A stretch of 37,575 bases of DNA from Prochlorococcus sp. AH-716-J09. Lineage in GTDB: Bacteria > Cyanobacteriota > Cyanobacteriia > PCC-6307 > Cyanobiaceae. The stretch covers positions 1-37,575 of the forward strand of contig JAOOLS010000006.1 in the NCBI GenBank assembly GCA_028408915.1, in the 5' to 3' direction. Made by a program: the position numbers and the translations under genes. Positions 1-9,861 of this stretch are shown in pieces (the first letter of the stretch is position 1; every line of letters begins with the position of its first letter). The notes below the pieces were generated by a model. It searched no databases and was not told where the DNA came from. It saw only the letters and a list, made by a program, of their open reading frames with translations.

Positions 1-346
1 CTTTTAAAAATAGCCACCCAATGAGAGTTTCAAAACCAGTTGCTCTAGAGTATATGGTGGGGTCTGTAGATTTTGGATATCTCTTTGTTTTATTTCTAGC
101 ACGCCTAATTAGATCCATTTCATTTGAATTTAATAAATGTTCAATTTGACTTAATGATTTTGACTGAGATTTTGCTTTTACTTCGTTTACTACAGATAAA
201 TGGAGGTCTTTAGATTTTAATGGGAAATGAACATACCTTAGTCTTTGGTGGAGCTCCCATACCGAATCCCCAAGCCAAGCAAGTTGAATAACACCTATAT
301 CCTCGGGAGACCCATATGGAACCAAGTTTTGAATCCAATAATTCAA
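1..346 (-). CDS. mrnC: Mini-ribonuclease III-like protein, partial (3' end outside window); TTG start overlapping the upstream STAS gene stop
   Basis: Manual minus-strand translation LNYWIQNLVPYGSPEDIGVIQLAWLGDSVWELHQRLRYVHFPLKSKDLHLSVVNEVKAKSQ... open to window edge; 'LAWLGDSVWEL' resembles the MrnC/RNase III catalytic region. Confidence 0.7.
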   Translation of the reverse strand, partial: MNYWIQNLVPYGSPEDIGVIQLAWLGDSVWELHQRLRYVHFPLKSKDLHLSVVNEVKAKSQSKSLSQIEHLLNSNEMDLIRRARNKTKRYPKSTDPTIYSRATGFETLIGWLFLK

Positions 347-642
347 TTCTTTAAATAATTTAATGCATCTTCAAGGCTTGACTTCAAGTTAAGAAAATCC
401 CCTAAACGAACAAGTTTGATTGTTTGGGCAACTCTCGAATTGCCAACGACAGAGAACCCAAGTTTCGATTTTTTACATTCTTTTGCTGCTTGAACAAGTG
501 CTCCAAGACCCGAGGAATCTAAAAAATCGATTTTTGTAAGATCAATAACGAATGGAAGGTCATTATTTAAATTATCAGCAACAAAAGTCTTAAATTGTTT
601 TTCTGAAAAAGCATCAAGTTGGCCTTTAAAAGTAAAAACCAT
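343..642 (-). CDS. STAS-domain protein (anti-sigma factor antagonist-like)
   Basis: ORF; 'VIDLTKIDFLDSSGLGALVQAAKECKK' matches the STAS phospho-Ser motif DSSGLG. Confidence 0.88.
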   Translation of the reverse strand: MVFTFKGQLDAFSEKQFKTFVADNLNNDLPFVIDLTKIDFLDSSGLGALVQAAKECKKSKLGFSVVGNSRVAQTIKLVRLGDFLNLKSSLEDALNYLKN

Positions 643-769
643 AATGTTTGCTATAACCTCAAGGTTTCCTCTTAAAGAAACGGTTAACTTCTGGAAATCT
701 TCTATGATCTAATACCTCCAAAAATTTAATATATCAAATGTAATTATCAAATCAAAAGAAAACGATATG

Positions 770-1912
770 TCAACATCTTTCTAACATTAGAGAAACAAAT
801 TTTTTAAATAAATAATCTGAATCATGTGGGCCAGGTCCTGCTTCTGGATGATATTGCACACTGAATATAGGCTTATTATAAACCTCTAGGCCAGCCACAG
901 TATTATCGTTAAGGTTATAATGGGTAATTTTAACTATGTCCTTTGATAGAGAATTAGGATCAATAGCAAAACCATGATTCTGACTAGTTATTTCTATTTT
1001 ATTATTTTCACCACAAGGATGATTTAAACCACGATGTCCAAAAGGTAATTTATAAGTTGAGCCTCCTAATGCTAATCCAAATATTTGGTGGCCAAGGCAA
1101 ATACCAAACATAGGTATTTCACCATATTCAATGAGTGATTTTGCTAAGTCTACACCTTCAGAAACAGATGAAGGATCGCCTGGACCATTTGAGAAAAATA
1201 TACCATCCGGCTTGTTAGACATTACATCATTTAGAGAAGATCGAGAAGGTAGAACCAAAACTTCACAACCATGGGATACAAGTCTATTTAGAATTGAATT
1301 TTTAATTCCAAAATCAATTGCTACTATTTTTAACTTTTTAGAAGATTCATCATATCTATTTCTTAAATCAAAAATTGTTTGCGTATGACTTTTCCATAAA
1401 TATTTTTGCTTTGTTGAAACAACTTTTGATAAATTTAAACCCTCCATATTAGGCGTATCCTGAATTATCTTTAAACAACTTTCATCAGTTGTATGTAAAG
1501 AGGTAATAACTCCATTCATCGCTCCACTAGATCTTAAAATTTTAACAAGAGCCCTTGTATCAATTCCATATAGACCTATGATATTTTTCTCAACCAACCA
1601 TTGATTAAATTTTTTTTTAGATCTCCAATTGCTACTATTAGAAGAAAAATTTCTAACAATTATACCTTTAACATTAATATTCGATTCTGAATCTTCAAAA
1701 TTAATACCAGTATTTCCAATCTCTGGATAAGTGAATGTTAATATTTGTCCATAATAACTTGGGTCAGTAATAACTTCCTGATATCCTGTCATTCCCGTAT
1801 TAAAAACTATTTCACCAATGGCTGTACCAGATGCACCAAAAAAGAATCCTGGGAATATAATTCCATTACTTAAAACCAATTTCGCGTTTTTCTTATATGG
1901 ATTGTTCATCAA
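770..1912 (-). CDS. carA: Carbamoyl-phosphate synthase small subunit (glutaminase)
   Basis: ORF with class I glutamine amidotransferase motif 'MFGICLGHQIFGLALGG' and C-terminal 'SVQYHPEAGPGPHDSDYLF'. Confidence 0.97.
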   Translation of the reverse strand: MMNNPYKKNAKLVLSNGIIFPGFFFGASGTAIGEIVFNTGMTGYQEVITDPSYYGQILTFTYPEIGNTGINFEDSESNINVKGIIVRNFSSNSSNWRSKKKFNQWLVEKNIIGLYGIDTRALVKILRSSGAMNGVITSLHTTDESCLKIIQDTPNMEGLNLSKVVSTKQKYLWKSHTQTIFDLRNRYDESSKKLKIVAIDFGIKNSILNRLVSHGCEVLVLPSRSSLNDVMSNKPDGIFFSNGPGDPSSVSEGVDLAKSLIEYGEIPMFGICLGHQIFGLALGGSTYKLPFGHRGLNHPCGENNKIEITSQNHGFAIDPNSLSKDIVKITHYNLNDNTVAGLEVYNKPIFSVQYHPEAGPGPHDSDYLFKKFVSLMLERC

Positions 1913-1919
1913 TTTGAAA

Positions 1920-2957
1920 TTAATTAATTTTATCTAAATAATTTTTTAAAAGTAAAAACTTTTTCCAAGGATCTCCTTGATTTATCGAAAGTAAAGCTTT
2001 ATTAAATCCTTCACTTAAATCATCCTCAATGCCTGCGGCCCAAAGCACTAAAGCAGAGTTCAAGGCAACTACATCAATATGAGATTTTTGTCCAGAACCA
2101 TTTAAGACAGCCTTTAATATTTCCTCGTTAGACTCAGCATCAGAAACCACAAGCTTTTCGTTAGAGATATTTTCATGGTTAAAGTCTGAAATATTTATTT
2201 CTGAAAAACGTAATTCACCATTATCAACAAATACTAATTTATTTTCTCCTTGAAGCGAAGCTTCATCAAGGCCACCAGAACCATGAACGACTATTGCTCT
2301 ATTCATACCCATTTTTAAAAGCGCGCTTCCCATAGGTTTTAAAAGATCCTCAGAAGCAACACCCAAAACTTGTGCATTGGGTCTTAAAGGATTTACTAAT
2401 GGTCCAAGTTGATTGAATACTGTCCTTATTCCAAGGGTCTTTCTTAATGGAGCAAGTTTTATTAAGGATTTATGCCAAACAGGTGCGAACAAAAAAGTTA
2501 TACCGATTTCACTTACGGCTTTGATTACTTTTTCTAATGAACAATCTAAATTCAAACCAAGATTCAACAAAACATCAGCAGAGCCAACTTTTCCACTAGC
2601 ACTTTTATTTCCGTGTTTTGCAATTTTTACACCACAAGATGCACTTACAAAAGCAACTGCAGTTGAAATATTGAATGTATTAGCTCCATCGCCCCCTGTT
2701 CCACAAGTATCTACCAAATATAAATTTGGTCTTGCTACTGGCAATTCGCAAACATTTAAGAGTTCCTCAGCCATAGAACTTAGTTCGACACCTGTAGAAC
2801 TCTTTGCTCTTAAAGCACTCAAAAAAGCTCCTGTTTCAACATCAGAAATTTCATCATTAAGCCATCTTTGCATTAAAGATCTAGAAGTTAATTCATCAAG
2901 GTCCTTTCCCTCTAACAAATTATTTAGGATTTCAGCGTTTGATAGATTAGAAGACAT
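1920..2957 (-). CDS. trpD: Anthranilate phosphoribosyltransferase
   Basis: ORF; '[22 protein letters not shown]' and '[21 protein letters not shown]' motifs. Confidence 0.97.
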   Translation of the reverse strand: MSSNLSNAEILNNLLEGKDLDELTSRSLMQRWLNDEISDVETGAFLSALRAKSSTGVELSSMAEELLNVCELPVARPNLYLVDTCGTGGDGANTFNISTAVAFVSASCGVKIAKHGNKSASGKVGSADVLLNLGLNLDCSLEKVIKAVSEIGITFLFAPVWHKSLIKLAPLRKTLGIRTVFNQLGPLVNPLRPNAQVLGVASEDLLKPMGSALLKMGMNRAIVVHGSGGLDEASLQGENKLVFVDNGELRFSEINISDFNHENISNEKLVVSDAESNEEILKAVLNGSGQKSHIDVVALNSALVLWAAGIEDDLSEGFNKALLSINQGDPWKKFLLLKNYLDKIN

Positions 2958-2990
2958 TTAATTATTGAAGAAAAATTATGCAGATAAAAA

Positions 2991-3287
2991 TCAATTTGAG
3001 GTATCAAAACCTGAACCAACTAAATCTTTATTTGTATTAGAAGGCCTGAAGCTTTTTGACCAAATTTTTTTTGTTTTTGAAAAAAGTTCATTTCTAGTGA
3101 TCTTCCAAAAATTTAAAATTTTTTCAATATCTTTTTTAATTTCAATTTCTCCTGGAAAATTGTTATAACGATTTATTAATCTAGCTAAATTTATATAGTC
3201 AAGATCTTCTGGTGTTTTTTTAGTGATAAGGGAATCTATGATGTTCTTGTCTGTTTCATGTAATGGATGAGTTTGCTCGTTACCCAT
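2991..3287 (-). CDS. Conserved cyanobacterial hypothetical (DUF3288-like); start trimmed to MGNEQTH
   Basis: ORF; 'HPLHETDKNIIDSL...NLARLINRYNNFPGEIEIKKDIEKILNFWKITRNELFSKTKKIW' resembles the DUF3288 pattern. Confidence 0.7.
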   Translation of the reverse strand: MGNEQTHPLHETDKNIIDSLITKKTPEDLDYINLARLINRYNNFPGEIEIKKDIEKILNFWKITRNELFSKTKKIWSKSFRPSNTNKDLVGSGFDTSN

Positions 3288-3332
3288 AAAAAAATATTGA
3301 ATCATTTATAAAATTAGCTCACATATTCAAAA

Positions 3333-5150
3333 ATGAAACATTATCTTACAAATCATTCAGAGGAAAATGATAGATTTTTCAACAATACCGCGAAAAATAA
3401 GAAAGTTGAAAATTTAAAGATAAAAGTTATATCTAAATACCTAAGACCTTACAAAAAAGAATTCTTATATGGAGCTTTAGCTCTCTTATTAGTAAATATA
3501 CTAAGTGTTGTTATACCCTTAGAAGTAAAAAATATTATTGACCAATTGCAAAATGGGTTTTCTTCGGATTTTATTATTTCTAAATCTTTATGGTTAATAT
3601 TTTTAGCAACTTGTATGGGTTTAATAAGATTATTTTCAAGACAGATTGTCTTTGGCATAGGTAGAAAAGTAGAAGTAAATCTTCGTCAAAAACTTTTTGA
3701 CCATTTACTTATTCAAGATCCAGAGTGGATTCAAAAAAAAGGTAGTGGCGACATTATTAGTAGAGCTACAAGCGATGTTGAGAACATAAGAAGACTTTTA
3801 GGTTTTACAGTTTTAAGTTTGTGCAACATTGTCTTAGCTTATTCATTCACTATTCCCTCAATGTTTTCTATTAATAAAATATTAACAATATCAGCTTTAA
3901 TGTTATTTCCATTAATCCTTGGCATTGTAAGTCTATTTGGCGGCAGAATGGTTAAACAAAGAAAAGCTCAACAAGAATCATTATCAAAACTTAGTGATCT
4001 AATACAAGAAGATTTATCTGGTATAAGCGCCATTAAAATTTATGCCCAAGAGAATGCTGAGAAAAAAGAATTTAACATATATAATAATGACTATCGAAAT
4101 TCAGCTATAAAACTTGCAAGAACAGCGAGTACATTATTCCCTTTGTTACAAGGGATTTCCTCGATTTCATTATTAATTTTATTATCATTAGGAACTTTTC
4201 AATTAGAGAGTGGATTTATTTCGATAGGTGGTTTAGTAGCTTTAATTCTCTACGTAGAAAGACTTGTCTTCCCAACAGCTCTATTAGGTTTTACCTTAAA
4301 TACTTTTCAACTTGGTCAAGTAAGTTTAGATCGTGTGGAAGAAATCTTTCAGAACAACCCAAACATTGTAGATAAAGCAGAAACTAAATTTTTAAAAAGA
4401 AAGGTCAATGGATTTTTAGAAGCAAAAAATTTAACAATAAAGTATCCAGGATCAAAATTTAATTCATTAAATAGTCTAAATTTTAAAATTTATCCGGGAG
4501 AACTTATTGCAATAGTTGGCCCAGTAGGTTGTGGCAAGACAACACTAGCAAAGTCTCTAGGACGGACTATTGAAATTCCAGACAATCAATTATTTTTAGA
4601 TGAAATTGATGTAAAAACTTTAAAATTAAGCGATCTTAGAAAAAATATTTCAATAGTACCTCAAGAAGCATTTTTATTTACTTCTACAATCTCAGAAAAC
4701 CTAAGTTTTGGAGAACCCAAAGCTTCTAAAAATTTAGTTAAAGAAAGCGCTACAAAAGCTGGATTAATTGATGATATCAATAGTTTTCCACAAAGATTTA
4801 AAACTATTGTTGGTGAGAGAGGTATTACATTAAGTGGTGGACAAAGGCAAAGAACTGCATTAGGAAGAGCACTGCTTGTTAATTCTCCTATTGTTGTTCT
4901 TGATGATGCTTTAGCAAGCGTAGATAATAAAACAGCAGCTAGAATAATAGATGAGATGAGTGATAGAAGTAATAAAACAATCATAATGATTAGTCACCAA
5001 CTTTCTGTTGCAGCTACCTGTGATAGGGTTTTAGTAATGGATAAAGGAGAAATAGTACAAGAAGGGGCTCATAAAGATTTAGTAAAAGTGAATGGGCTAT
5101 ATAAACAACTTTGGGAAAGAGAACTAGCTAACAGAATTGTTAAGAGCTAA
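3333..5150 (+). CDS. ABC-type multidrug/lipid exporter, fused TMD-NBD
   Basis: ORF 605 aa; N-terminal TM region, Walker A GPVGCGKTT, signature LSGGQRQR, Walker B IVVLDDAL. Confidence 0.93.
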   Translation: MKHYLTNHSEENDRFFNNTAKNKKVENLKIKVISKYLRPYKKEFLYGALALLLVNILSVVIPLEVKNIIDQLQNGFSSDFIISKSLWLIFLATCMGLIRLFSRQIVFGIGRKVEVNLRQKLFDHLLIQDPEWIQKKGSGDIISRATSDVENIRRLLGFTVLSLCNIVLAYSFTIPSMFSINKILTISALMLFPLILGIVSLFGGRMVKQRKAQQESLSKLSDLIQEDLSGISAIKIYAQENAEKKEFNIYNNDYRNSAIKLARTASTLFPLLQGISSISLLILLSLGTFQLESGFISIGGLVALILYVERLVFPTALLGFTLNTFQLGQVSLDRVEEIFQNNPNIVDKAETKFLKRKVNGFLEAKNLTIKYPGSKFNSLNSLNFKIYPGELIAIVGPVGCGKTTLAKSLGRTIEIPDNQLFLDEIDVKTLKLSDLRKNISIVPQEAFLFTSTISENLSFGEPKASKNLVKESATKAGLIDDINSFPQRFKTIVGERGITLSGGQRQRTALGRALLVNSPIVVLDDALASVDNKTAARIIDEMSDRSNKTIIMISHQLSVAATCDRVLVMDKGEIVQEGAHKDLVKVNGLYKQLWERELANRIVKS

Positions 5151-5188
5151 AAGTAATTTTTTTTACTTATAATAAATAGATTTAAATT

Positions 5189-5917
5189 ATGTTTAATTTC
5201 ATGAAAAATATTATGAATAATGAGGAGGTAAATTTAACTAATGATGCTAATTCATTACACAGAATATTAAAAACAGAAATCAAAAAATATCCTAGTGTAG
5301 AAGAAGATGAAATAATTTTTGGATGTGGTTGTTTCTGGGGAGCTGAAAAATGCTTTTGGAAACTACCTGGAGTTGTCACAACTTCTGTAGGTTATGCTGG
5401 AGGAGAAAAAAATAATCCAACTTATTATGAAGTATGTTCTGGCTTAACTGGACATTCAGAAGTTGTAAGAATTGTATGGGACAAAAGGGAAATAGACATA
5501 AGTGATTTATTAAAAATGTTTTGGGAATGTCATGACCCTACTCAAAAAAATAGGCAAGGAAATGATATGGGAACACAATATAGATCAGCAATATATTACA
5601 AAAATGAAAATAATATTAAAACTATATTTGCCAGTAGGGAACAATATCAAGCTGAACTAAGAAAAAAAAATCTTGGTTTAATTGAAACGGAAATAAAAAA
5701 GATTGATTCATATTTTTATGCGGAACAATACCATCAACAATATCTTGCCTCAGTTGGAAGCAGGCAGTATTGTTCCGCTTCTCCGACAAAAGTTAAGTTA
5801 GGAGTTTTTACTGGAAGCAACTATAAATTAGAGGACCATATATGGGAAAACTTTAATTGGGAAGTTGACAAGTGTGTATTGAGATCTGATAACAATCCTA
5901 TAAAGAATAACATTTAA
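5189..5917 (+). CDS. msrA: Peptide-methionine (S)-S-oxide reductase
   Basis: ORF; 'IFGCGCFWGAEKCFW' active site, 'HDPTQKNRQGNDMGTQYRSAIY', 'YFYAEQYHQQYL'. Confidence 0.95.
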   Translation: MFNFMKNIMNNEEVNLTNDANSLHRILKTEIKKYPSVEEDEIIFGCGCFWGAEKCFWKLPGVVTTSVGYAGGEKNNPTYYEVCSGLTGHSEVVRIVWDKREIDISDLLKMFWECHDPTQKNRQGNDMGTQYRSAIYYKNENNIKTIFASREQYQAELRKKNLGLIETEIKKIDSYFYAEQYHQQYLASVGSRQYCSASPTKVKLGVFTGSNYKLEDHIWENFNWEVDKCVLRSDNNPIKNNI

Positions 5918-5944
5918 ATCAAACTAATCTTTATAGTAAACATA

Positions 5945-6018
5945 CGGGGCGTAGCGCAGTTTGGTAGCGCACCACTTTGGGGTAGTGGGGGTCGTGGGTT
6001 CAAATCCCGCCGTTCCGA
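5945..6018 (+). tRNA. tRNA-Pro (anticodon GGG)
   Basis: 74 nt cloverleaf: acceptor CGGGGCG/CGTTCCG (with G-U pairs), anticodon stem CCACT-TTGGGGT-AGTGG, T-loop GTTCAAATC. Confidence 0.95.
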
Positions 6019-6171
6019 TTACTTATCTTCTCCATTAATAAGCGATTTGTATAGTTTATATGAACTTATGCCTACGGCTATGAATGTAAAAGAAGAAAAA
6101 AAAGCTAAGACCAATATAGTAAGATTTGAGACTTCTACTTCTCCAAGTTGGAAAGATATAAAAATGTTCAT
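6019..6171 (-). CDS. Small single-TM protein (50 aa), unlisted in ORF track
   Basis: Manual translation MNIFISFQLGEVEVSNLTILVLAFFSSFTFIAVGISSYKLYKSLINGEDK*. Confidence 0.5.
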   Translation of the reverse strand: MNIFISFQLGEVEVSNLTILVLAFFSSFTFIAVGISSYKLYKSLINGEDK

Positions 6172-6230
6172 TAGAAAGAATTTATTTTAAAACCTTAACA
6201 TAAATGGAAAAAATTTTTTTTCACATCCAA

Positions 6231-7031
6231 TTATAAATTCAAAAGAATTACTACACCAAAAATAACTCGATAGATAATAAATATTTTCAACCCATTGGAA
6301 GTAAGATACTTTAATAAGAAATCTATAGCTAATAATGATGACAAAAATGTCGTAATAAGGCCAACAAAAAGAGGTAAGAAACCCAATGAAAAAAAATTAT
6401 TAAAAGAAGAAATAAACTCAACAATTGCAGCAAGTGTGATAGCTGGTATCCCTAAAAGAAAGGAAAATTTCGCAGCATCGCCTCTTTCCCATCCTGATAT
6501 TAGAGCACTAGAAATAGTAACCCCCGATCTTGAAACACCTGGGAAAATGGCAAATGCCTGAAAGAAACCTACTAAAAAACTATCTGAATAATTATGGTTT
6601 TTAATATTAATAGAACCTTTTTTAGAATTATCTGCCAGGTACATAAAAAAAGCCATAAGAAATGAGACCAATGCTATTGATAAATTTGAACGTAGAACGT
6701 TTTCAAAAAAAGAAGGGAAAAATATTTTTATACTCCCGCCAAGCAAAACAATTGGAATAGTACCAATCAAAATAGAATTAAATAATCTTGCATGTAAAAG
6801 ATATTCAAGAAATTTTTTGGAGGATTGACTTCTGAAATTAAAAATATCATTCCTAAAATACCAAGCTATGGCGAGAACACTTCCAATTTGGATAGTAGCG
6901 GACAAAGATGCTCCAGGATCATCAATACCTAAAAAAAGAGATATAACTTTTAAATGAGCTGTACTACTTACAGGAATAAATTCCGTCAATCCTTGAATTA
7001 ATCCATATAAAACAAGTTTTAAATATTCCAA
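6231..7031 (-). CDS. uppP: Undecaprenyl-diphosphatase (BacA family)
   Basis: ORF; 'GLIQGLTEFIPVSSTAHL' and 'FPGVSRSGVTISSALISGWER'. Confidence 0.96.
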   Translation of the reverse strand: MEYLKLVLYGLIQGLTEFIPVSSTAHLKVISLFLGIDDPGASLSATIQIGSVLAIAWYFRNDIFNFRSQSSKKFLEYLLHARLFNSILIGTIPIVLLGGSIKIFFPSFFENVLRSNLSIALVSFLMAFFMYLADNSKKGSINIKNHNYSDSFLVGFFQAFAIFPGVSRSGVTISSALISGWERGDAAKFSFLLGIPAITLAAIVEFISSFNNFFSLGFLPLFVGLITTFLSSLLAIDFLLKYLTSNGLKIFIIYRVIFGVVILLNL

Positions 7032-7099
7032 AAAATTATTAAATAACCTGATTAATTATTAGCAATTTACAATTAAAAATTAAAAGCTAGTATAGAAAA

Positions 7100-7372
7100 A
7101 TGAAAAAAAAATTTATTTTAATATTATTTTTTCTCTTTTCCTTAATCTTTTCTGATTCTGCAAAAGCTAACTATTGGCTAATAATTGGAACTTATAGACA
7201 AGGGCCTGGAGGAAGGCCTGAGGTTAGTGGGATAACAAGTCCTTCATTACATTCTATTCCCATGAAAGATTTAGAAACTTGTAAAAAGGCTGGCGAAAAA
7301 ATTACTAATGAAATATACAAACCTGTTTGGCAATTTGATAGTAGATGGACCTGTGTATTTAGAGGTGATTAG
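7100..7372 (+). CDS. Small exported hypothetical protein
   Basis: ORF with signal peptide-like N-terminus MKKKFILILFFLFSLIFSDSAKA, mature part with two Cys. Confidence 0.7.
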   Translation: MKKKFILILFFLFSLIFSDSAKANYWLIIGTYRQGPGGRPEVSGITSPSLHSIPMKDLETCKKAGEKITNEIYKPVWQFDSRWTCVFRGD

Positions 7373-7380
7373 TAAATAAG

Positions 7381-7515
7381 TTACCTTTTAACATCGTGAG
7401 CACAACCATCTCCTGTATAGTTTTCACTCTCGTAAAAATCATTTTTTGTCCCAAAATAAACTGTTAATAAAACAAAAGGTAAGCTTAATATAAATAAAAT
7501 AGTTGTTAAATCCAT
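7381..7515 (-). CDS. Small single-TM protein (44 aa), unlisted
   Basis: Manual translation MDLTTILFILSLPFVLLTVYFGTKNDFYESENYTGDGCAHDVKR*. Confidence 0.55.
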   Translation of the reverse strand: MDLTTILFILSLPFVLLTVYFGTKNDFYESENYTGDGCAHDVKR

Positions 7516-7578
7516 AATGTTAAATTATTCCAGAAGGTTATAAAAAATCAAAATTTCAATTAGTTCACTAACTAATGT

Positions 7579-7704
7579 TTAATAATCTGTGGGTCCTTTA
7601 ATACCAAGATAAAAAAAGGCTCCTAACCCAACTAAAAGTAAAACTCCAGCGACAGCTGCAGAAGGAACAAAACCTCCTATTGCAAAGGAAGAAAAATAAT
7701 ACAT
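7579..7704 (-). CDS. Small single-TM protein (41 aa), unlisted
   Basis: Manual translation MYYFSSFAIGGFVPSAAVAGVLLLVGLGAFFYLGIKGPTDY*; composition like thylakoid low-MW subunits. Confidence 0.6.
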   Translation of the reverse strand: MYYFSSFAIGGFVPSAAVAGVLLLVGLGAFFYLGIKGPTDY

Positions 7705-7792
7705 TTATAAAACTAAACTAATTTGATAATATCAATAAAAACTAGGTATTTGTAAAAAATTTTGACTCGATGACAATTAGAAAATATATGAT

Positions 7793-8020
7793 CTAAGCAA
7801 CTAGAGTAGAATCTTCGTTATCAGCAGAAATTCTTATTCTCTCTTCCAGCTTTGGACCATACAATTCGTTTCCCCAGATTTCAACTCTTGAATCATTTGG
7901 GGCCATAAAAGTAAGAATGTCAGTTGGAAATAAAACTCTCTCTAAGAAAAAATTTGATGGGCCAACACACCTCAAGACAACCATCCTACAGCCTTCATTT
8001 TTGTAAGAAAACTCAACCAT
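7793..8020 (-). CDS. Conserved cyanobacterial protein, DUF1830-like
   Basis: ORF; 'CRMVVLRCVGPSNFFLERVLFPTDILTFMAPNDSRVEIWG' pattern. Confidence 0.7.
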   Translation of the reverse strand: MVEFSYKNEGCRMVVLRCVGPSNFFLERVLFPTDILTFMAPNDSRVEIWGNELYGPKLEERIRISADNEDSTLVA

Positions 8021-8112
8021 CCCCTAAACAGCAAAATATTTCTAATTAAACACTATTTGGAACAAAAAAAAATGTATAAAAAATTACTGAAAAAAAAGAA
8101 TTTTAGAAAATG

Positions 8113-9057
8113 CTACAAATTCAATCCAGCCTCAACTAAATTTCTTTCTTGATCAATTAATAAAAGCGCGTAGGAATTTATCAAATCAAAACTTTTATGT
8201 GGGATTGAGACGTTAAGCATTCTCAAGAAATTAGATAATTTTTTATCTTGAAGGGCGTTACCTCTCTGTAAAAACATTTCTTTTTCCTGATTTGTTTTCC
8301 ATATATTCATATATTCAATCTTTAAGGGCTTTAAGTGCCAAATATTGTCTATTAAATTCCAAATATCTAAATATTCGTTTAAATTATTTTGAATCTTTAA
8401 TACATAAGATGATTCATCAAGAGTCAAATTTGTTGTATTTATGGGTCGATCAATTATGTCAATAGGATAAGGTTTTATGCCCAAAAACCATCCCTCAAGA
8501 ATTAATAAATCTGGATTATCTAATCTCCAATGCGATCTATCTCCTAAACCATTTCTTAATGATTTATCGAAAACTGGTACATTTAATTCTCCATTTATCT
8601 TCCAATTTATTAATTTTTCATGCATTAATTTTACTGAGTGACTACCTGGAAACCCTCTTGAAACATTCCAAGGATTATTCTTAATTGCTAATTTCATATC
8701 ATTTGATGGGAGATAAAAGTCGTCAATTGAAATAACCGCAATTTTGAAGTTTAATTTTAACGATATAGCTTCTAACCATTTACCTAGAGTTGTTTTACCT
8801 GTGCCAGGTAAAGCTGAGATTCCAATTATTTTTCTTTCAGAAAAATTATTTTGAAATTTATAAGCCTGAGATAAAAGAGGTAAAGCCAAACCCCAAATCC
8901 AATCATCATTTACTTTATCGTTCCAATATTGATTAATTGAAAGGATTTTTCTTTGATTATTCCAAAAATTGAACCAATCATCCAGGGATTCCCAACCTAT
9001 ATCAATAATTAATTTTTCAAATTTATCAAGAGGAAAATTAATATCTAAATCTTTCAT
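8113..9057 (-). CDS. D-glycerate 3-kinase-like P-loop kinase
   Basis: ORF; P-loop 'GISALPGTGKTTLGKWL', 'VISIDDFYLPSNDM', 'SRGFPGSHSVKL', 'LILEGWFLG' typical of GLYK/YghF kinases. Confidence 0.85.
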   Translation of the reverse strand: MKDLDINFPLDKFEKLIIDIGWESLDDWFNFWNNQRKILSINQYWNDKVNDDWIWGLALPLLSQAYKFQNNFSERKIIGISALPGTGKTTLGKWLEAISLKLNFKIAVISIDDFYLPSNDMKLAIKNNPWNVSRGFPGSHSVKLMHEKLINWKINGELNVPVFDKSLRNGLGDRSHWRLDNPDLLILEGWFLGIKPYPIDIIDRPINTTNLTLDESSYVLKIQNNLNEYLDIWNLIDNIWHLKPLKIEYMNIWKTNQEKEMFLQRGNALQDKKLSNFLRMLNVSIPHKSFDLINSYALLLIDQERNLVEAGLNL

Positions 9058-9061
9058 CTTT

Positions 9062-9859
9062 CTAGCTTAGTTCTCGCTTATTTATCAATTTATTGATTTC
9101 ATTTTTCCAACCATATCCATTTGGTTCAGAAGCCAAAGTAAATTCAAAATCTTGTAATTGATATAGTAAATCTAAGTTAGGTCCATGTATTCCAGGAATA
9201 ACAATTTTAATATCAGAGTTTAAAAGTAAAGGCAAATCATTTGGAGAATCGCCTAAGCCTATAATTTTAATATTTTGAACATTCGAATACTCTTTAAGAG
9301 CATTTATTGCTTTACCTTTATTCGATTTTGTAGATAATAAATGACTCATCCTATTACCTTTAAAAATATCAACATTGAACTTTTTACAACAGATTTTAAT
9401 TTTCTCTTCTAAATAACTTGGCGGATTTAAAAAAGGCATGCTCCAATGCCTATCACGCATTAAGTTCAATGATTTACCTTCTAAAGCTGTGAGCTGAGTG
9501 GCTTCTTCATCAGTGAGATTATTAAGAGGAGTAAGTTTATAATCGATTTCATTAGAAATAAAATTTAGGATCTCTTCAAGAGATTCGTATTTTATTCCAA
9601 GAATAATTTCTCCATTTACTCTTTTAAGGGATTCTCCATATATTGCCGCACCATTCTCAACAATATAAGGATCCTTCAAGTTAAGTTCCTTTCTAATAAC
9701 TTTTACTTCAGAAGCGGTTTTGCTTGTACAAAGAATTACGGGTATAGACAATTTTTGTAGTTTTTTTATAGTTTCTTTAGCAGGTGATAAATCATATGAG
9801 TGATCCATTAAAGTACCATCTACATCACTTACTACCCAAATTGAAGAATTTTCTAACAT
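9062..9859 (-). CDS. HAD-family glucosyl-/mannosyl-3-phosphoglycerate phosphatase
   Basis: ORF (start trimmed to MLENSS); 'VVSDVDGTLMDHSY', 'ILCTSKTASEV', 'IIGLGDSPNDLPLL'; genomic context with gpgS. Confidence 0.85.
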   Translation of the reverse strand: MLENSSIWVVSDVDGTLMDHSYDLSPAKETIKKLQKLSIPVILCTSKTASEVKVIRKELNLKDPYIVENGAAIYGESLKRVNGEIILGIKYESLEEILNFISNEIDYKLTPLNNLTDEEATQLTALEGKSLNLMRDRHWSMPFLNPPSYLEEKIKICCKKFNVDIFKGNRMSHLLSTKSNKGKAINALKEYSNVQNIKIIGLGDSPNDLPLLLNSDIKIVIPGIHGPNLDLLYQLQDFEFTLASEPNGYGWKNEINKLINKRELS

Positions 9860-9861
9860 CT

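Noticed and set aside
1131-1388. 85-aa plus-strand ORF
   Set aside because: Antisense within carA; low-plausibility protein.
2413-2961. 182-aa plus-strand ORF
   Set aside because: Fully antisense to well-supported trpD; shadow ORF from codon bias.
4661-4984. 107-aa minus-strand ORF
   Set aside because: Antisense to the ABC exporter nucleotide-binding domain.
5152-5172. AAGTAA-TTTTTT-TTACTT palindrome after the ABC exporter
   Set aside because: A/T-only weak stem; not convincing as a terminator.
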